A stretch of DNA of 27,310 nt from DASYAN01 sp036501345 (GTDB lineage: Bacteria; Chloroflexota; Ktedonobacteria; Ktedonobacterales; Ktedonobacteraceae): the NCBI GenBank assembly GCA_036501345.1, contig DASYAN010000434.1, positions 1 through 27,310 on the forward strand. The letters run 5' to 3'. The notes beneath the pieces were generated by a model. That model saw only the letters and a program-made list of their open reading frames with translations. It was not told the DNA's origin and made no database searches. Below, piece by piece: positions 1-7,412 of the stretch. The translations under genes and the position numbers were made by a program. Within the stretch, counting starts at the first letter, position 1. Each line of letters begins with the position of its first letter.

Positions 1-95
1 GTCGTCTCAATCCATTGCTTTTTGAATGTTTCTTTGATTGTGCTCAAAGATAGCCCCTCCTATCAATCATACCTATGGTCGGATAACCAATACAA

Positions 96-908
96 TTAAC
101 CTCTCTTATCCATCATACTACTTACAACGACTTCACCTCGCAGAAATGCCAGAGCTGCTGCATTGAACATTTCAGGCTGATCAAACATACTTACATGACC
201 AGCACGTTTGAGCAGGAGAAAGTTAGCATGCCTCATTTCCTGCTGTAAGAGAGTACCTATCTTGAGGGGAACGAGGCTATCATCTTCTCCCCAGACAAGC
301 AGTGTTGGGGTAGTTATCTTTTTGATCTCTTCACGTCCATCGATTGCTGCCAGGTCACAGGCTGTGCGAAATAGCAGGTAGGGGCCAGCACGTAATGCAT
401 CATAGAACAAAATAGGGAAGAAGTGTGGTGTAAGGGAACGCGTCGAGGTCACCAGCGGCACGAGATATTCGAAGACAGAGTTAACCTGGGGCATAACGGC
501 GGGGGAGATCAAGATGAGACACGAGACAAGATGGGGGTGATGGGCTGCTAGCCAGAGAGAAATGTAGCCACCCATCGAATGACCCACCAGATGTGCTTGT
601 CTGATACCAACGGCTTCCATCCATTTGTATAGCCAGGAAGCAACCTTGACCAAGGTCAAGCGCTTGGATCTACGGGCCATAGAGCCAAAGCCAGGCAGAT
701 CAACCAGATAGACGCGATAGTGATCAGCAAAAGCGGTTGTATTGTTTCTCCACCAGAGCATGGAACCGCTGAGCCCATGGATTAGCACGACGGGTTGTCC
801 CTCTCCAACGACCCAGTAGCGCACAGGCGTGCCTTCGACCAGAACAATGTGGGTGGTGACTTTCCTCTTCCTTGCTTGCAGCATTATCCTCTCCATGTTG
901 CAAATCAT
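96..908 (-). CDS. alpha/beta-fold hydrolase
   Basis: A soluble alpha/beta hydrolase of up to 270 residues, the normal size for the family. The oxyanion-side HG motif (LIHGLSG) is near residues 42-48. The nucleophile elbow GHSMGG puts Ser at about 111, the acid lies in WGEDDSLVP near 209-210, and the His is in GHVSMFDQPE near 238, so the triad looks complete. There is no signal peptide. Three Met codons lie close together at the 5' end (at 908, 896 and 884). The one at 884 has a GGAG six bases upstream and is a good alternative start. The gene diverges from an MhpA-like aromatic hydroxylase about 480 bases away. C-C bond hydrolases such as MhpC share this fold and work downstream of such hydroxylases, but the substrate cannot be read from the sequence; an esterase or haloperoxidase-like role is equally possible. 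Confidence 0.88.
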   Translation of the reverse strand: MICNMERIMLQARKRKVTTHIVLVEGTPVRYWVVGEGQPVVLIHGLSGSMLWWRNNTTAFADHYRVYLVDLPGFGSMARRSKRLTLVKVASWLYKWMEAVGIRQAHLVGHSMGGYISLWLAAHHPHLVSCLILISPAVMPQVNSVFEYLVPLVTSTRSLTPHFFPILFYDALRAGPYLLFRTACDLAAIDGREEIKKITTPTLLVWGEDDSLVPLKIGTLLQQEMRHANFLLLKRAGHVSMFDQPEMFNAAALAFLRGEVVVSSMMDKRG

Positions 909-1392
909 CTCCTATTGTGGGCGCCTTCTCTTTTGAGATGTTATCTCCATGGGTTCAACATCCACACCTCGCCTATTCCTGGTAAGTTATGGATGGAACC
1001 TATATTCGATCTCTTACGGAGGGATGCTCCGCCTATGATCTCAAAATAAGAATGCTTCTTTATGTGTTAAATAATATCAATTGTACCATTACTGTATTTC
1101 GATCTGACGTTCCCCCACGATAAATAACTCTGCTGGTCAGCTCGGTCTGGACAACAATGGTATTGGCAAAAGGGAATCCCTGCCCCTGCCCAGCGGACGC
1201 GATTAATGATTTTGTCAAAAACTATTATCGCGCCCATAGGGCAACATATTTGCCTACTTTCTCAATCGTTGTTTGCTTGTTAGGAATTACTTCCTGTGTT
1301 AGGATTAAAACCACTGTGATGTATGACCTGTTGCTCATTGACCGTTATGAGCAGAGGAAACCATATAAGCACTACAAGAATGGGCTACAAGA
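909..1392. other. divergent intergenic region without a gene
   Basis: This 484-base gap separates the divergent hydrolase and FAD hydroxylase genes and should hold both promoters. I translated it on both strands and saw only short frames without family resemblance or ribosome binding sites. A 12-base direct repeat (ctacaagaatgg) occurs at 1372-1383 and 1385-1396. Its second copy contains the start codon of the hydroxylase, and the first copy supplies an out-of-frame ATG. No clear -35/-10 pair stood out. Confidence 0.5.
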
Positions 1393-2982
1393 ATGGATCA
1401 AAAGTTTGTATCCGTCCTGATCATCGGTGCTGGCCCGACAGGACTCACTGCTGCAAATCTTCTAGGCCTGTACGGCATCGACACGCTGCTCATTGAACGC
1501 AATACGGAGCTGAACGGCTTCCCGCGTGCGATCTCTATTGACGATGATGGGCTGCGTATCTGTCAGGCGCTCGGGCTGCGCGAGGAGATCCTGCCACATG
1601 TGCTACAGGATCTCAGTGCACAATATATCTCGCATGGGCGACTCCTGGTGCGTGTGGCTCCGCGTAATCAACGCAACGGCTACCCGCTCATTTCGACGTT
1701 CGATCAGCCAGGCTTGGAGGCTGCTCTGCTGGCTGGACTGCAACGCTTCTCATGCATTGAGACCCGCTTTGGATATACACTCGAAGCTTTTGTGCAGACA
1801 GAGCAAGGTGTACTAGCCAGTGTGCGTACTGCCTCAGGCCAGTTACAGCAGATCGCCTGTACCTATCTACTGGCCTGCGATGGTGGCAAAAGTTTCGTAC
1901 GTAGTGCTCTAGGTATCTCCATGCGTGGGACAACATTTCCTCAGCGTTGGCTGGTCGCCGATGGTATCTGTGAGGATGATGCTGCGACCAACTGTATCAC
2001 TTTCTTCTGTGATCCCACTCGGCCATCTGTCAGTGTTCCCTCGCCAGGACAGCGCAAGCGTTGGGAGTTCATGCTGCACCCTGGTGAAGCAGAGGACCAG
2101 TTCCTTGCTCTTAGCAACTTGCATCAGTTAATCCAGCGGGTTGGTGGTCCTCGCAATCCTCAGATCACGCGCCAAACTATCTATACCTTCCACGCAGCCT
2201 ATGCCGCCTCATTTGCCCATAAGCGTATTTTTCTGCTCGGTGATGCTGCTCACTTGCTGCCTCCATTTGGTGGTCAAGGTATGAACTGTGGTCTGCGCGA
2301 TGCTCATAACCTCGCTTGGAAGCTGGCTCTCGTCCTACGCCATCAAGCACAACCCTGCATCCTCAAAACCTACCAGCAGGAACGTATCCCTCACGCTTCG
2401 CGGATGATTCGCTTCTCCTCATTCCTGGGCAGCATGATCATGACCACAAGCCACCCTCTCGCATGCTTACGAGATATTGCTGTTCGTGCACTAGTGACGT
2501 TGCCATCTATTGCTTCCTCCCTTGCTGAAGTGCGTATCAAGCCTGAGCCTGTCTATAAACACGGCCTGCTCCTCTCAGATGGCAGTAGGCTCAGCCGTAC
2601 CCTCACTGGCCAATTGCTTCCCCAGCCCACTGTCTTGATATGGAGAGAAAAGCCTGTTCTACTCGATGAACTACTTGGATGTGGTTTTGCACTATTGCGT
2701 CTGCATCCTGATCCTAGTGAAGCATTCAAACCTCTCCAGGAAAATCTCTGGCAGAGGCTCAAGCCACGTTATATCTGTATAGTGTCTGCCATGGAGAATA
2801 GGCAAGATACTTTCCAGAACATCACCTGCGTGCTAGATAGCCATGGGCAGATAGCTCGCTTTGTACGTGGACATCATGATTTCTTTCTGCTAGTACGACC
2901 AGACCGTTATGTGCTTGGCGCATTTCATATAGACAGAGAGCGAGCCTTCGCGGCAAGATTGCAGGAGTATATATTTAGTTGA
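1393..2982 (+). CDS. FAD-dependent aromatic monooxygenase, MhpA-like
   Basis: A class A flavoprotein hydroxylase of the p-hydroxybenzoate hydroxylase family, 529 residues. The Rossmann FAD motif GAGPTG is at 12-17 and ends with the acidic IER near 34-36. The second FAD/NAD(P)H motif (CDGGKSFVR) is at 162-170. The third motif (GDAAHLLPPFGGQGMN) starts at 283. The C-terminal ~120 residues match the extra thioredoxin-like domain of the longer MhpA/PgaE/RdmE-type members. Family members hydroxylate phenolic or polyketide rings using NAD(P)H and O2. The start is fixed by the FAD motif only five residues in, although no strong ribosome binding site precedes it. The short RFSSFLGS segment after the third motif looks most like MhpA, but a tailoring hydroxylase for a natural product is equally possible given the UbiG/UbiA neighbours. 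Confidence 0.9.
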   Translation: MDQKFVSVLIIGAGPTGLTAANLLGLYGIDTLLIERNTELNGFPRAISIDDDGLRICQALGLREEILPHVLQDLSAQYISHGRLLVRVAPRNQRNGYPLISTFDQPGLEAALLAGLQRFSCIETRFGYTLEAFVQTEQGVLASVRTASGQLQQIACTYLLACDGGKSFVRSALGISMRGTTFPQRWLVADGICEDDAATNCITFFCDPTRPSVSVPSPGQRKRWEFMLHPGEAEDQFLALSNLHQLIQRVGGPRNPQITRQTIYTFHAAYAASFAHKRIFLLGDAAHLLPPFGGQGMNCGLRDAHNLAWKLALVLRHQAQPCILKTYQQERIPHASRMIRFSSFLGSMIMTTSHPLACLRDIAVRALVTLPSIASSLAEVRIKPEPVYKHGLLLSDGSRLSRTLTGQLLPQPTVLIWREKPVLLDELLGCGFALLRLHPDPSEAFKPLQENLWQRLKPRYICIVSAMENRQDTFQNITCVLDSHGQIARFVRGHHDFFLLVRPDRYVLGAFHIDRERAFAARLQEYIFS

Positions 2983-2998
2983 TGCTTGGTTATTGTTG

Positions 2999-3033
2999 AT
3001 ATACCCCCCCTTTACAGATAACGGTGGGTATAT
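2999..3033 (+). terminator. possible hairpin terminator after the FAD monooxygenase
   Basis: An imperfect inverted repeat lies 17 bases past the monooxygenase stop. An 8-bp stem (atataccc with gggtatat) plus two more G-C pairs after one mismatch encloses a loop of about 13 bases. The run that follows is A/T-rich but not a clean T-tract, so termination is plausible rather than certain. Confidence 0.4.
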
Positions 3034-3082
3034 TAAATTATAGTGGTGAATTTATTCAAAGATGTGGTAGAGAGAATTATGT

Positions 3083-3617
3083 ATGCAAGGGAAGTTTAAT
3101 CAATACAATCTCAGGACGATATTGGCCAAAAAGCATTCGCATGTGACCTATCTTGCTTCTCCGACCAATGAGCCTGAATGTCAAGTGGTTCTCACTGTGT
3201 TTGCTTCATCACTCTTCCGCATCCCCCATGAGCAAGAGAAGCTGTTGCTGAAGGCCCGTCATATCAAAGAACTCCAGCATCCGCACCTAGTGCCTAAGCA
3301 TGGTACTGATAGCCCCAACCAGACAATCTTCGGCTCAAGCCACCACCAATCCAGTAGTGCAAGCCACTAGCCAACCAACAGTGCTATCTCCTTTACAAAC
3401 AACTACTCAGGAAACGATGCCGACACCTTCTCAGGAGTCTATTACAACCACAAGTATGTTTGTCTCTTTTTATGGTTGGACTGATAATAATCCTGCTGGA
3501 GCTAGTATTGCTTATCCCAAGCTTCATAGCTCTGCTGGAGGTAGAGGTACATATTCCGATCTTGCTGTTGATACGACTCCTCTCTTTACAGACAGTAGTG
3601 GATGTATCAAGCTATAA
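3083..3617 (+). pseudogene. broken Ser/Thr protein kinase-type gene with extracellular tail
   Basis: Two remnants sit in different frames. From 3083 to about 3300 the translation resembles a Ser/Thr kinase N-lobe: a YNLRTILAKK-type glycine-loop strand in decayed form, a VVLTVF strand where the ATP-binding Lys would be, and LLLKARHIKELQHPHLVP as the alpha-C helix and next strand. It then runs into stop codons. From about 3305 another frame continues with a Thr/Gln/Pro-rich linker of ~45 residues and then a conserved-looking block (FYGWTDNNPAGASIAYP...AGGRGTYSD), of a type I associate with secreted domains in Ktedonobacteria. The kinase core, activation loop and membrane helix are missing. This fits an internal deletion plus frameshift in a membrane receptor kinase. 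The kinase assignment rests on a short stretch. Confidence 0.6.
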
Positions 3618-3769
3618 TATTTCTCACAATATGAGGGCAGAGAGCCAGATGAAGTACTCCGAAGTGTCAGGATCTATGTAGTTTGCAAGGGGAAAAGCCT
3701 TCTTGAGGAGTTGCTTATCAGCTTCACACGCGTTATTCTTTACTGTATAACTACATAAAGGAGCGAGTT

Positions 3770-4546
3770 ATGCCAGTTGATAATGAACTGTATAACCGTT
3801 TGAGCGATACCTGGTGGGATGATGACGAAGCGCTTAGTACCCTGCGCACCTGGCTTAACCCTGTTCGCTTTGGCTACTTCCGACGGCTCCTCATCGAACA
3901 ACAAAGGATAGATCCTCAAGGGACAAAAGTGCTTGATGTGGGATGTGGAGGAGGTTTGCTGGCTGAGGAGTTTGCTTGCCTTGGGTGTCAGGTCACAGGC
4001 ATCGATCCTTCAGAACCTTCGCTAGCCACGGCGAGAAAGCATGCACAGCAATCAGGTCTAGATATAAGCTATCAGGTTGGTCTTGGTGAACAACTCCCGT
4101 TTGCAGATACTTCCTTTGATATTGTCGTTTGCTGTGATGTCTTGGAGCATGTGGATAACGTTGCCCAGGTAATTCAGGAGATTTCTCGGGTCCTGAAACC
4201 TGATGGTCTTTTTTTCTATGATACGATTAACCGGACATTGCTGAGCTGGCTTGCTGCTATTAAGATGGCTCAAGAATGGAGCATCACACGTTTTATGCCC
4301 CCTAACCTGCATGACTGGAAGAAGTTTATCAAGCCACAGGAATTGCAGCTGTGTATGCAGAAATGCCATCTGCAGAGCCAGGAGGTGAAGGGAATGAGTC
4401 CAAGTGCTCATCCACTCTTAGTCGTCAGTCTGTTCTTAAGACACAAACGTGGTAAAATCACCCTGACAGAGATGGGGAAGCATATGAACTTTCTGGAGAG
4501 TAATGATCTCTCTACATCATACATGGGTTATGCTCTGAAACAGTAG
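3770..4546 (+). CDS. UbiG-like SAM-dependent O-methyltransferase
   Basis: A class I methyltransferase of 258 residues. The SAM-binding motif I (VLDVGCGGGLLAEEF) is at 54-68 and the acidic end of strand 2 (GIDPSE) follows at 77-82. Motif post-I/II (IVVCCDVLEHV) and the VLKPDGLFFYDTINRT segment follow. The N-terminal LSDTWWDDDEALSTL and the TINRT segment are typical of UbiG, which methylates hydroxyl groups on the quinone ring in ubiquinone synthesis. AAAGGAG at 3758-3763, six bases before the ATG, supports the start. It is 63 bases from the UbiA-type prenyltransferase gene on the same strand, so the two are probably co-transcribed. Ktedonobacteria use menaquinone as far as known, so a UbiG-type enzyme may act on a different phenolic or lipid substrate. 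Confidence 0.87.
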   Translation: MPVDNELYNRLSDTWWDDDEALSTLRTWLNPVRFGYFRRLLIEQQRIDPQGTKVLDVGCGGGLLAEEFACLGCQVTGIDPSEPSLATARKHAQQSGLDISYQVGLGEQLPFADTSFDIVVCCDVLEHVDNVAQVIQEISRVLKPDGLFFYDTINRTLLSWLAAIKMAQEWSITRFMPPNLHDWKKFIKPQELQLCMQKCHLQSQEVKGMSPSAHPLLVVSLFLRHKRGKITLTEMGKHMNFLESNDLSTSYMGYALKQ

Positions 4547-4609
4547 ATGGTCTGAAAAGATCGATCTTTCCTTGGCATAGGGGTAGCTGCAAAAACGGAG
4601 ATAGGTTCT

Positions 4610-5485
4610 ATGAGGATCATCAAAAAGCGCCGTCCGGTTGATCTATTATTTGGCTTCTTCCTACTTAGCCATCCTGGGCCAGTTTTGTTGCATATGATAG
4701 CTGTCAGCCTATTTGCCCTGTCCGCTGGCTGGCCGCATATTTCCTGGAGCACCTTTACCCTGGTGATTATGGCACATCTTGCTATGCAGCTTTCCATCGC
4801 ATTTCTTAATGATTACTGTGATCGTCAGCGTGATGTGTTGAGCAAGAAGTACAAGCCTATTGTGCATGGACTTGTTCGTCCTCAGGAAGCCCTTATTGTT
4901 GGTATTCTCCTAATGATCATCATGCTCTTTCTCCTTTTGCCTCTCAACCCCCTGGCAATTCTGACCTCCTTGCTCTACCTCGCTTGCATGCAGAGCTATA
5001 ACCTGGGTCTAAAAGTTACACCGTTAAGTGGAGTTGTCTTCGCGCTGGCTATTCCGCTCATCCCTGTCTATGCTTTTGTCGGGATGGGACATTTTGCGCC
5101 TTTTCTGTTCTGGATAGTACCTGTCGGTGCTCTCATCGGTGTGGCCTTCAATCTGGCAAATGCACTACCAGATTTCGAGGAAGATGCAGCAAGTCATGCA
5201 CGCACACTGGCTATCGTGCTTGGAGTGCAAGGTGCTTTTATTGTCTGCAGCCTGCTCATTCTTCTAGCAGCCACTTTGATTGCAATTCTCGCGATTACAA
5301 ATCTTGTCTCTGCCCAACCCTGGATTCTACTTGCTACATTGATTTTCGCTTACATTGCTACTATATATCTATTTATATTATTTAAACCACAAAAATCGAA
5401 GCAGGTTCCCAAGATCTATTTCTATCTTGTTGTATTCATCTGTCTAGTGCTTGCAGGTGGATGGTTGGTCAGTTTATTGGTTTGA
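4610..5485 (+). CDS. UbiA-family prenyltransferase
   Basis: An integral membrane protein of 291 residues with about eight or nine hydrophobic helices. The first Asp-rich motif (NDYCDRQRD, 67-75) and the second (DFEED, 188-192) bind the Mg-diphosphate of an isoprenoid donor in this superfamily. The YNLGLK segment near 130-135 and the helix after it fit the MenA/homogentisate-type branch rather than UbiA itself. The family transfers a polyprenyl chain to an aromatic or other acceptor in the membrane. GGAG at 4597-4600 lies nine bases before the ATG. The gene follows the UbiG-like gene closely, consistent with a prenylated, methylated product. Acceptor and chain length cannot be told from sequence. 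A polar C-terminal loop (KPQKSKQVPK) precedes the last helix. Confidence 0.87.
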   Translation: MRIIKKRRPVDLLFGFFLLSHPGPVLLHMIAVSLFALSAGWPHISWSTFTLVIMAHLAMQLSIAFLNDYCDRQRDVLSKKYKPIVHGLVRPQEALIVGILLMIIMLFLLLPLNPLAILTSLLYLACMQSYNLGLKVTPLSGVVFALAIPLIPVYAFVGMGHFAPFLFWIVPVGALIGVAFNLANALPDFEEDAASHARTLAIVLGVQGAFIVCSLLILLAATLIAILAITNLVSAQPWILLATLIFAYIATIYLFILFKPQKSKQVPKIYFYLVVFICLVLAGGWLVSLLV

Positions 5486-5710
5486 TGATTATCTGCTTTC
5501 CATTTGAGGCATGACCGTTTTTTTTTAATTTGTTGCTTCCACAATGTGAACAGTGGATGATAATTGTTACCATGATATTCCCTTCATCTTGCTTTCTTTG
5601 TCGTGCTTTTATCTTATCACAGCATCCTCAAATGAGCCACTACCCACTTGATTACTGCGATCAAAAGTGAGATGCCCTCGTATACCCATACTCCTACAAT
5701 ACTAGTGTGA

Positions 5711-5806
5711 TACGGCTATGTGTCAGAAAGTGGTAGACTGGTTCTAGAAGGAGCTACACGCGATCTGCTCAATAATCTCTCCGTGCGTGGGGCATACCTG
5801 GGTTAG
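5711..5806 (+). pseudogene. C-terminal relic of a LivF-type ABC transporter ATPase
   Basis: Thirty-one open codons from 5711 to a TAG at 5804-5806 translate to YGYVSESGRLVLEG and then ATRDLLNNLSVRGAYLG. This matches the very C-terminus of LivF, the ATPase of branched-chain amino acid importers, which typically ends in a GYVLETGRIVLEG...LL...VR.AYLG pattern. A stop codon directly precedes the segment, and no Walker or signature motifs are found upstream, so only the tail survives. It lies just before the acyl-CoA dehydrogenase-like gene and marks a deletion or recombination boundary. The other ~220 bases between the UbiA gene and this relic show nothing I recognise. Confidence 0.6.
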
Positions 5807-5920
5807 TAGATGGCGTTTAAAGGCAATCCCTCTTAAAGATGTATGCGGCCTTTGCAGGCTCTCAGCAAGATAAAAAAGCAAGAGAGACTTGAATGTACTA
5901 GAAAAGGAGCATTGCAAGCT

Positions 5921-7120
5921 ATGGGTTTTCCAGCATATCCTGAGACTGAGCGCCAGATGCGCATCGTTGCCCTAGCTGACGAACTGGCCGATATCTTTGC
6001 CCAGCGAGCAAATGCTGGTGATTGGGCGGGAACGTTTCCTTATGAAAACTATCAGGACCTGCAACGGACAGGATATCTTACGCTGACTGTCCCAAGTAAT
6101 TTTGGAGGCTGGGGAGCTGATCTGCTCGAAGTGACGCTCGCACAGTCGCGACTGGCACAGGGTTGTGCTTCAACGGCGCTGGTGGTGAGTATGCACCTGT
6201 CTGCAATTGGCCGTATGGCTAGTGCAATGACGGGTCAAAATGCGTACACTGAGCGCATTTATCATGCGGTCGTGCATGATGGTGCTATGATCAACTCTGC
6301 TGCCTCAGAACCTACGATGGGCAGTCCTAGTCGAGGTGGGCGTCCTTCTACTAGTGCACGTCGGCAGGGCGATGGTTCCTGGCTGATTAATGGTCGTAAA
6401 ACCTATACGACCGGAAGTTCGGCATTACAGCTTTTCCTGGTGAGTTGCAGTATCGAGGATGATGCTCCAGCTGGAGCTAATCTGCCTCCACTTAACGTTG
6501 ATAAGGGAAGCTTCCTGATACCATATAATGCACCAGGGGTTCGCATTGAAGAAACCTGGAACTCGCTTAGCATGCGTACGAGTGCTAGCCATGATCTAAT
6601 CTTGGACAATGTGCATTTGGAAGCAGAGGCCTACGTGGATGCTACAGACACCTTCTCACCTGCTGCACAGATACGGCTGGGGGCTTGGACATTTCCGATT
6701 ATTGCCGTCTACTTAGGGATTGCCCAGGCTGCACGCAATGAAGCGGTACAATTTGCCCGTCGAAGACGTCCCAACACGCTTGATCAGCCTATTTCTAGTG
6801 TGCCCCATATCCAGGAAAAAGTGGCGAAAATGGATCTGGCCCTTTTACAGAGTCAGGCGCTACTCTTCGGACTGGCTGAACTGTTTCCCAAGGACCCATC
6901 CAGTATTCCTAGTAGTTATTTTGCAGCTACCAAGTACTTGGTGACCAATCACGCAATAGAGGTGGTTGATCTAGCTATGCGCTTGGTCGGTGGGGCCAGC
7001 CTATCGCTGAATCTGCCACTGCAACGCTACTACCGGGATGTACGAGCAGGTCTGCATCATCCACCGATGGATGATGCCACGCTGGCACTTATTAGTAAGC
7101 AGGCATTTGAAGAAGAATGA
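5921..7120 (+). CDS. acyl-CoA dehydrogenase-fold flavoprotein
   Basis: A 399-residue protein with the whole acyl-CoA dehydrogenase fold. It has an N-terminal helical domain, the middle beta-domain with the FAD-contacting SAASEPTMGSPSRGG stretch near 126-140 and the INGRKTYTTG strand near 156-165, and a C-terminal helical bundle ending YYRDVRAGLHHPPMDDATLALI. Classical dehydrogenases have a Y-E-G-T motif with the catalytic Glu in that last segment. Here the position reads HHPPMDDAT, as in divergent members related to DszC-like flavin monooxygenases, so acyl-CoA oxidation should not be assumed. The frame is open upstream to 5843, but the ATG at 5921 is preferred: AAGGAG at 5904-5909 lies 11 bases before it, and the 26 residues upstream look unlike the family. 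Confidence 0.85.
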   Translation: MGFPAYPETERQMRIVALADELADIFAQRANAGDWAGTFPYENYQDLQRTGYLTLTVPSNFGGWGADLLEVTLAQSRLAQGCASTALVVSMHLSAIGRMASAMTGQNAYTERIYHAVVHDGAMINSAASEPTMGSPSRGGRPSTSARRQGDGSWLINGRKTYTTGSSALQLFLVSCSIEDDAPAGANLPPLNVDKGSFLIPYNAPGVRIEETWNSLSMRTSASHDLILDNVHLEAEAYVDATDTFSPAAQIRLGAWTFPIIAVYLGIAQAARNEAVQFARRRRPNTLDQPISSVPHIQEKVAKMDLALLQSQALLFGLAELFPKDPSSIPSSYFAATKYLVTNHAIEVVDLAMRLVGGASLSLNLPLQRYYRDVRAGLHHPPMDDATLALISKQAFEEE

Positions 7121-7153
7121 TGAGATTCGGGTGGCCTATTGTGTGTGAAGTGT

Positions 7154-7195
7154 GAAATGCGATATAGCTGAGATATCTCAGCTATATCGCATTTC
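7154..7195. repeat. perfect 42-bp palindrome
   Basis: Two 21-base arms (7154-7174 and 7175-7195) are exact reverse complements with no spacer. It starts 34 bases after the stop of the flavoprotein gene. As RNA it would form a long, mostly A-U hairpin and could end transcription in either direction, although no T-run follows. It could also be the joined inverted ends of a lost element. Confidence 0.6.
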
Positions 7196-7315
7196 TTATC
7201 AGTTATGAGGCCTTGCGAGCTCAGGATGGTGCTATTGCTGCCGAATTTGGTGGTAGAATGAGAGGGGAGACCAAAGTCTGCAAGTCATGCTCATATACAA
7301 CAAAAGGATTGCAGG

Positions 7316-7388
7316 ATGCATAGCCGTGCCACAAAACATGATGATTTTCAAACGATCGTTAATAGTTTCACACAAGGGCTGCGTGATC
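7316..7388 (+). pseudogene. possible 5' fragment of a small gene cut by the IS701 element
   Basis: An ATG at 7316, with AAAGGA seven bases upstream, opens 24 codons (MHSRATKHDDFQTIVNSFTQ and four more) that run directly into the left end of the insertion sequence. If 7388 is joined to 8943, the frame continues without a stop through 8969-9202 and would give a 110-residue protein. The joint depends on no target duplication; with a 2-bp TA duplication the frame would close early. The upstream 190 bases hold only a very short Cys-containing frame ending at 7323, which I do not call. Confidence 0.35.
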
Positions 7389-7412
7389 TATCGGTAGTTT
7401 GTTGGCGCGGGT
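7389..7412 (+). repeat. left terminal inverted repeat of the IS701-type element
   Basis: Begins tatcggtagtttgttg and continues gcgcgggt. It matches the reverse complement of 8919-8942 except at two positions (g/a at the 17th and 19th bases). It abuts the transposase stop region. Confidence 0.85.

Noticed and set aside
1060..1237. Minus-strand protein-like stretch in the hydrolase-monooxygenase gap
   Set aside because: On careful reading it needs a frameshift at a run of T, has no family resemblance and no ribosome binding site.
1157..1420. 87-codon plus-strand frame with GNPCPCP, briefly resembling a SEC-C zinc motif
   Set aside because: The Cys pattern lacks the remaining motif residues, there is no ribosome binding site, and the frame overlaps the start of the FAD monooxygenase.
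5843..5920. N-terminal extension of the flavoprotein gene
   Set aside because: The ATG at 5921 has the ribosome binding site and a family-like start; the extension is basic and unlike the acyl-CoA dehydrogenase N-terminus.
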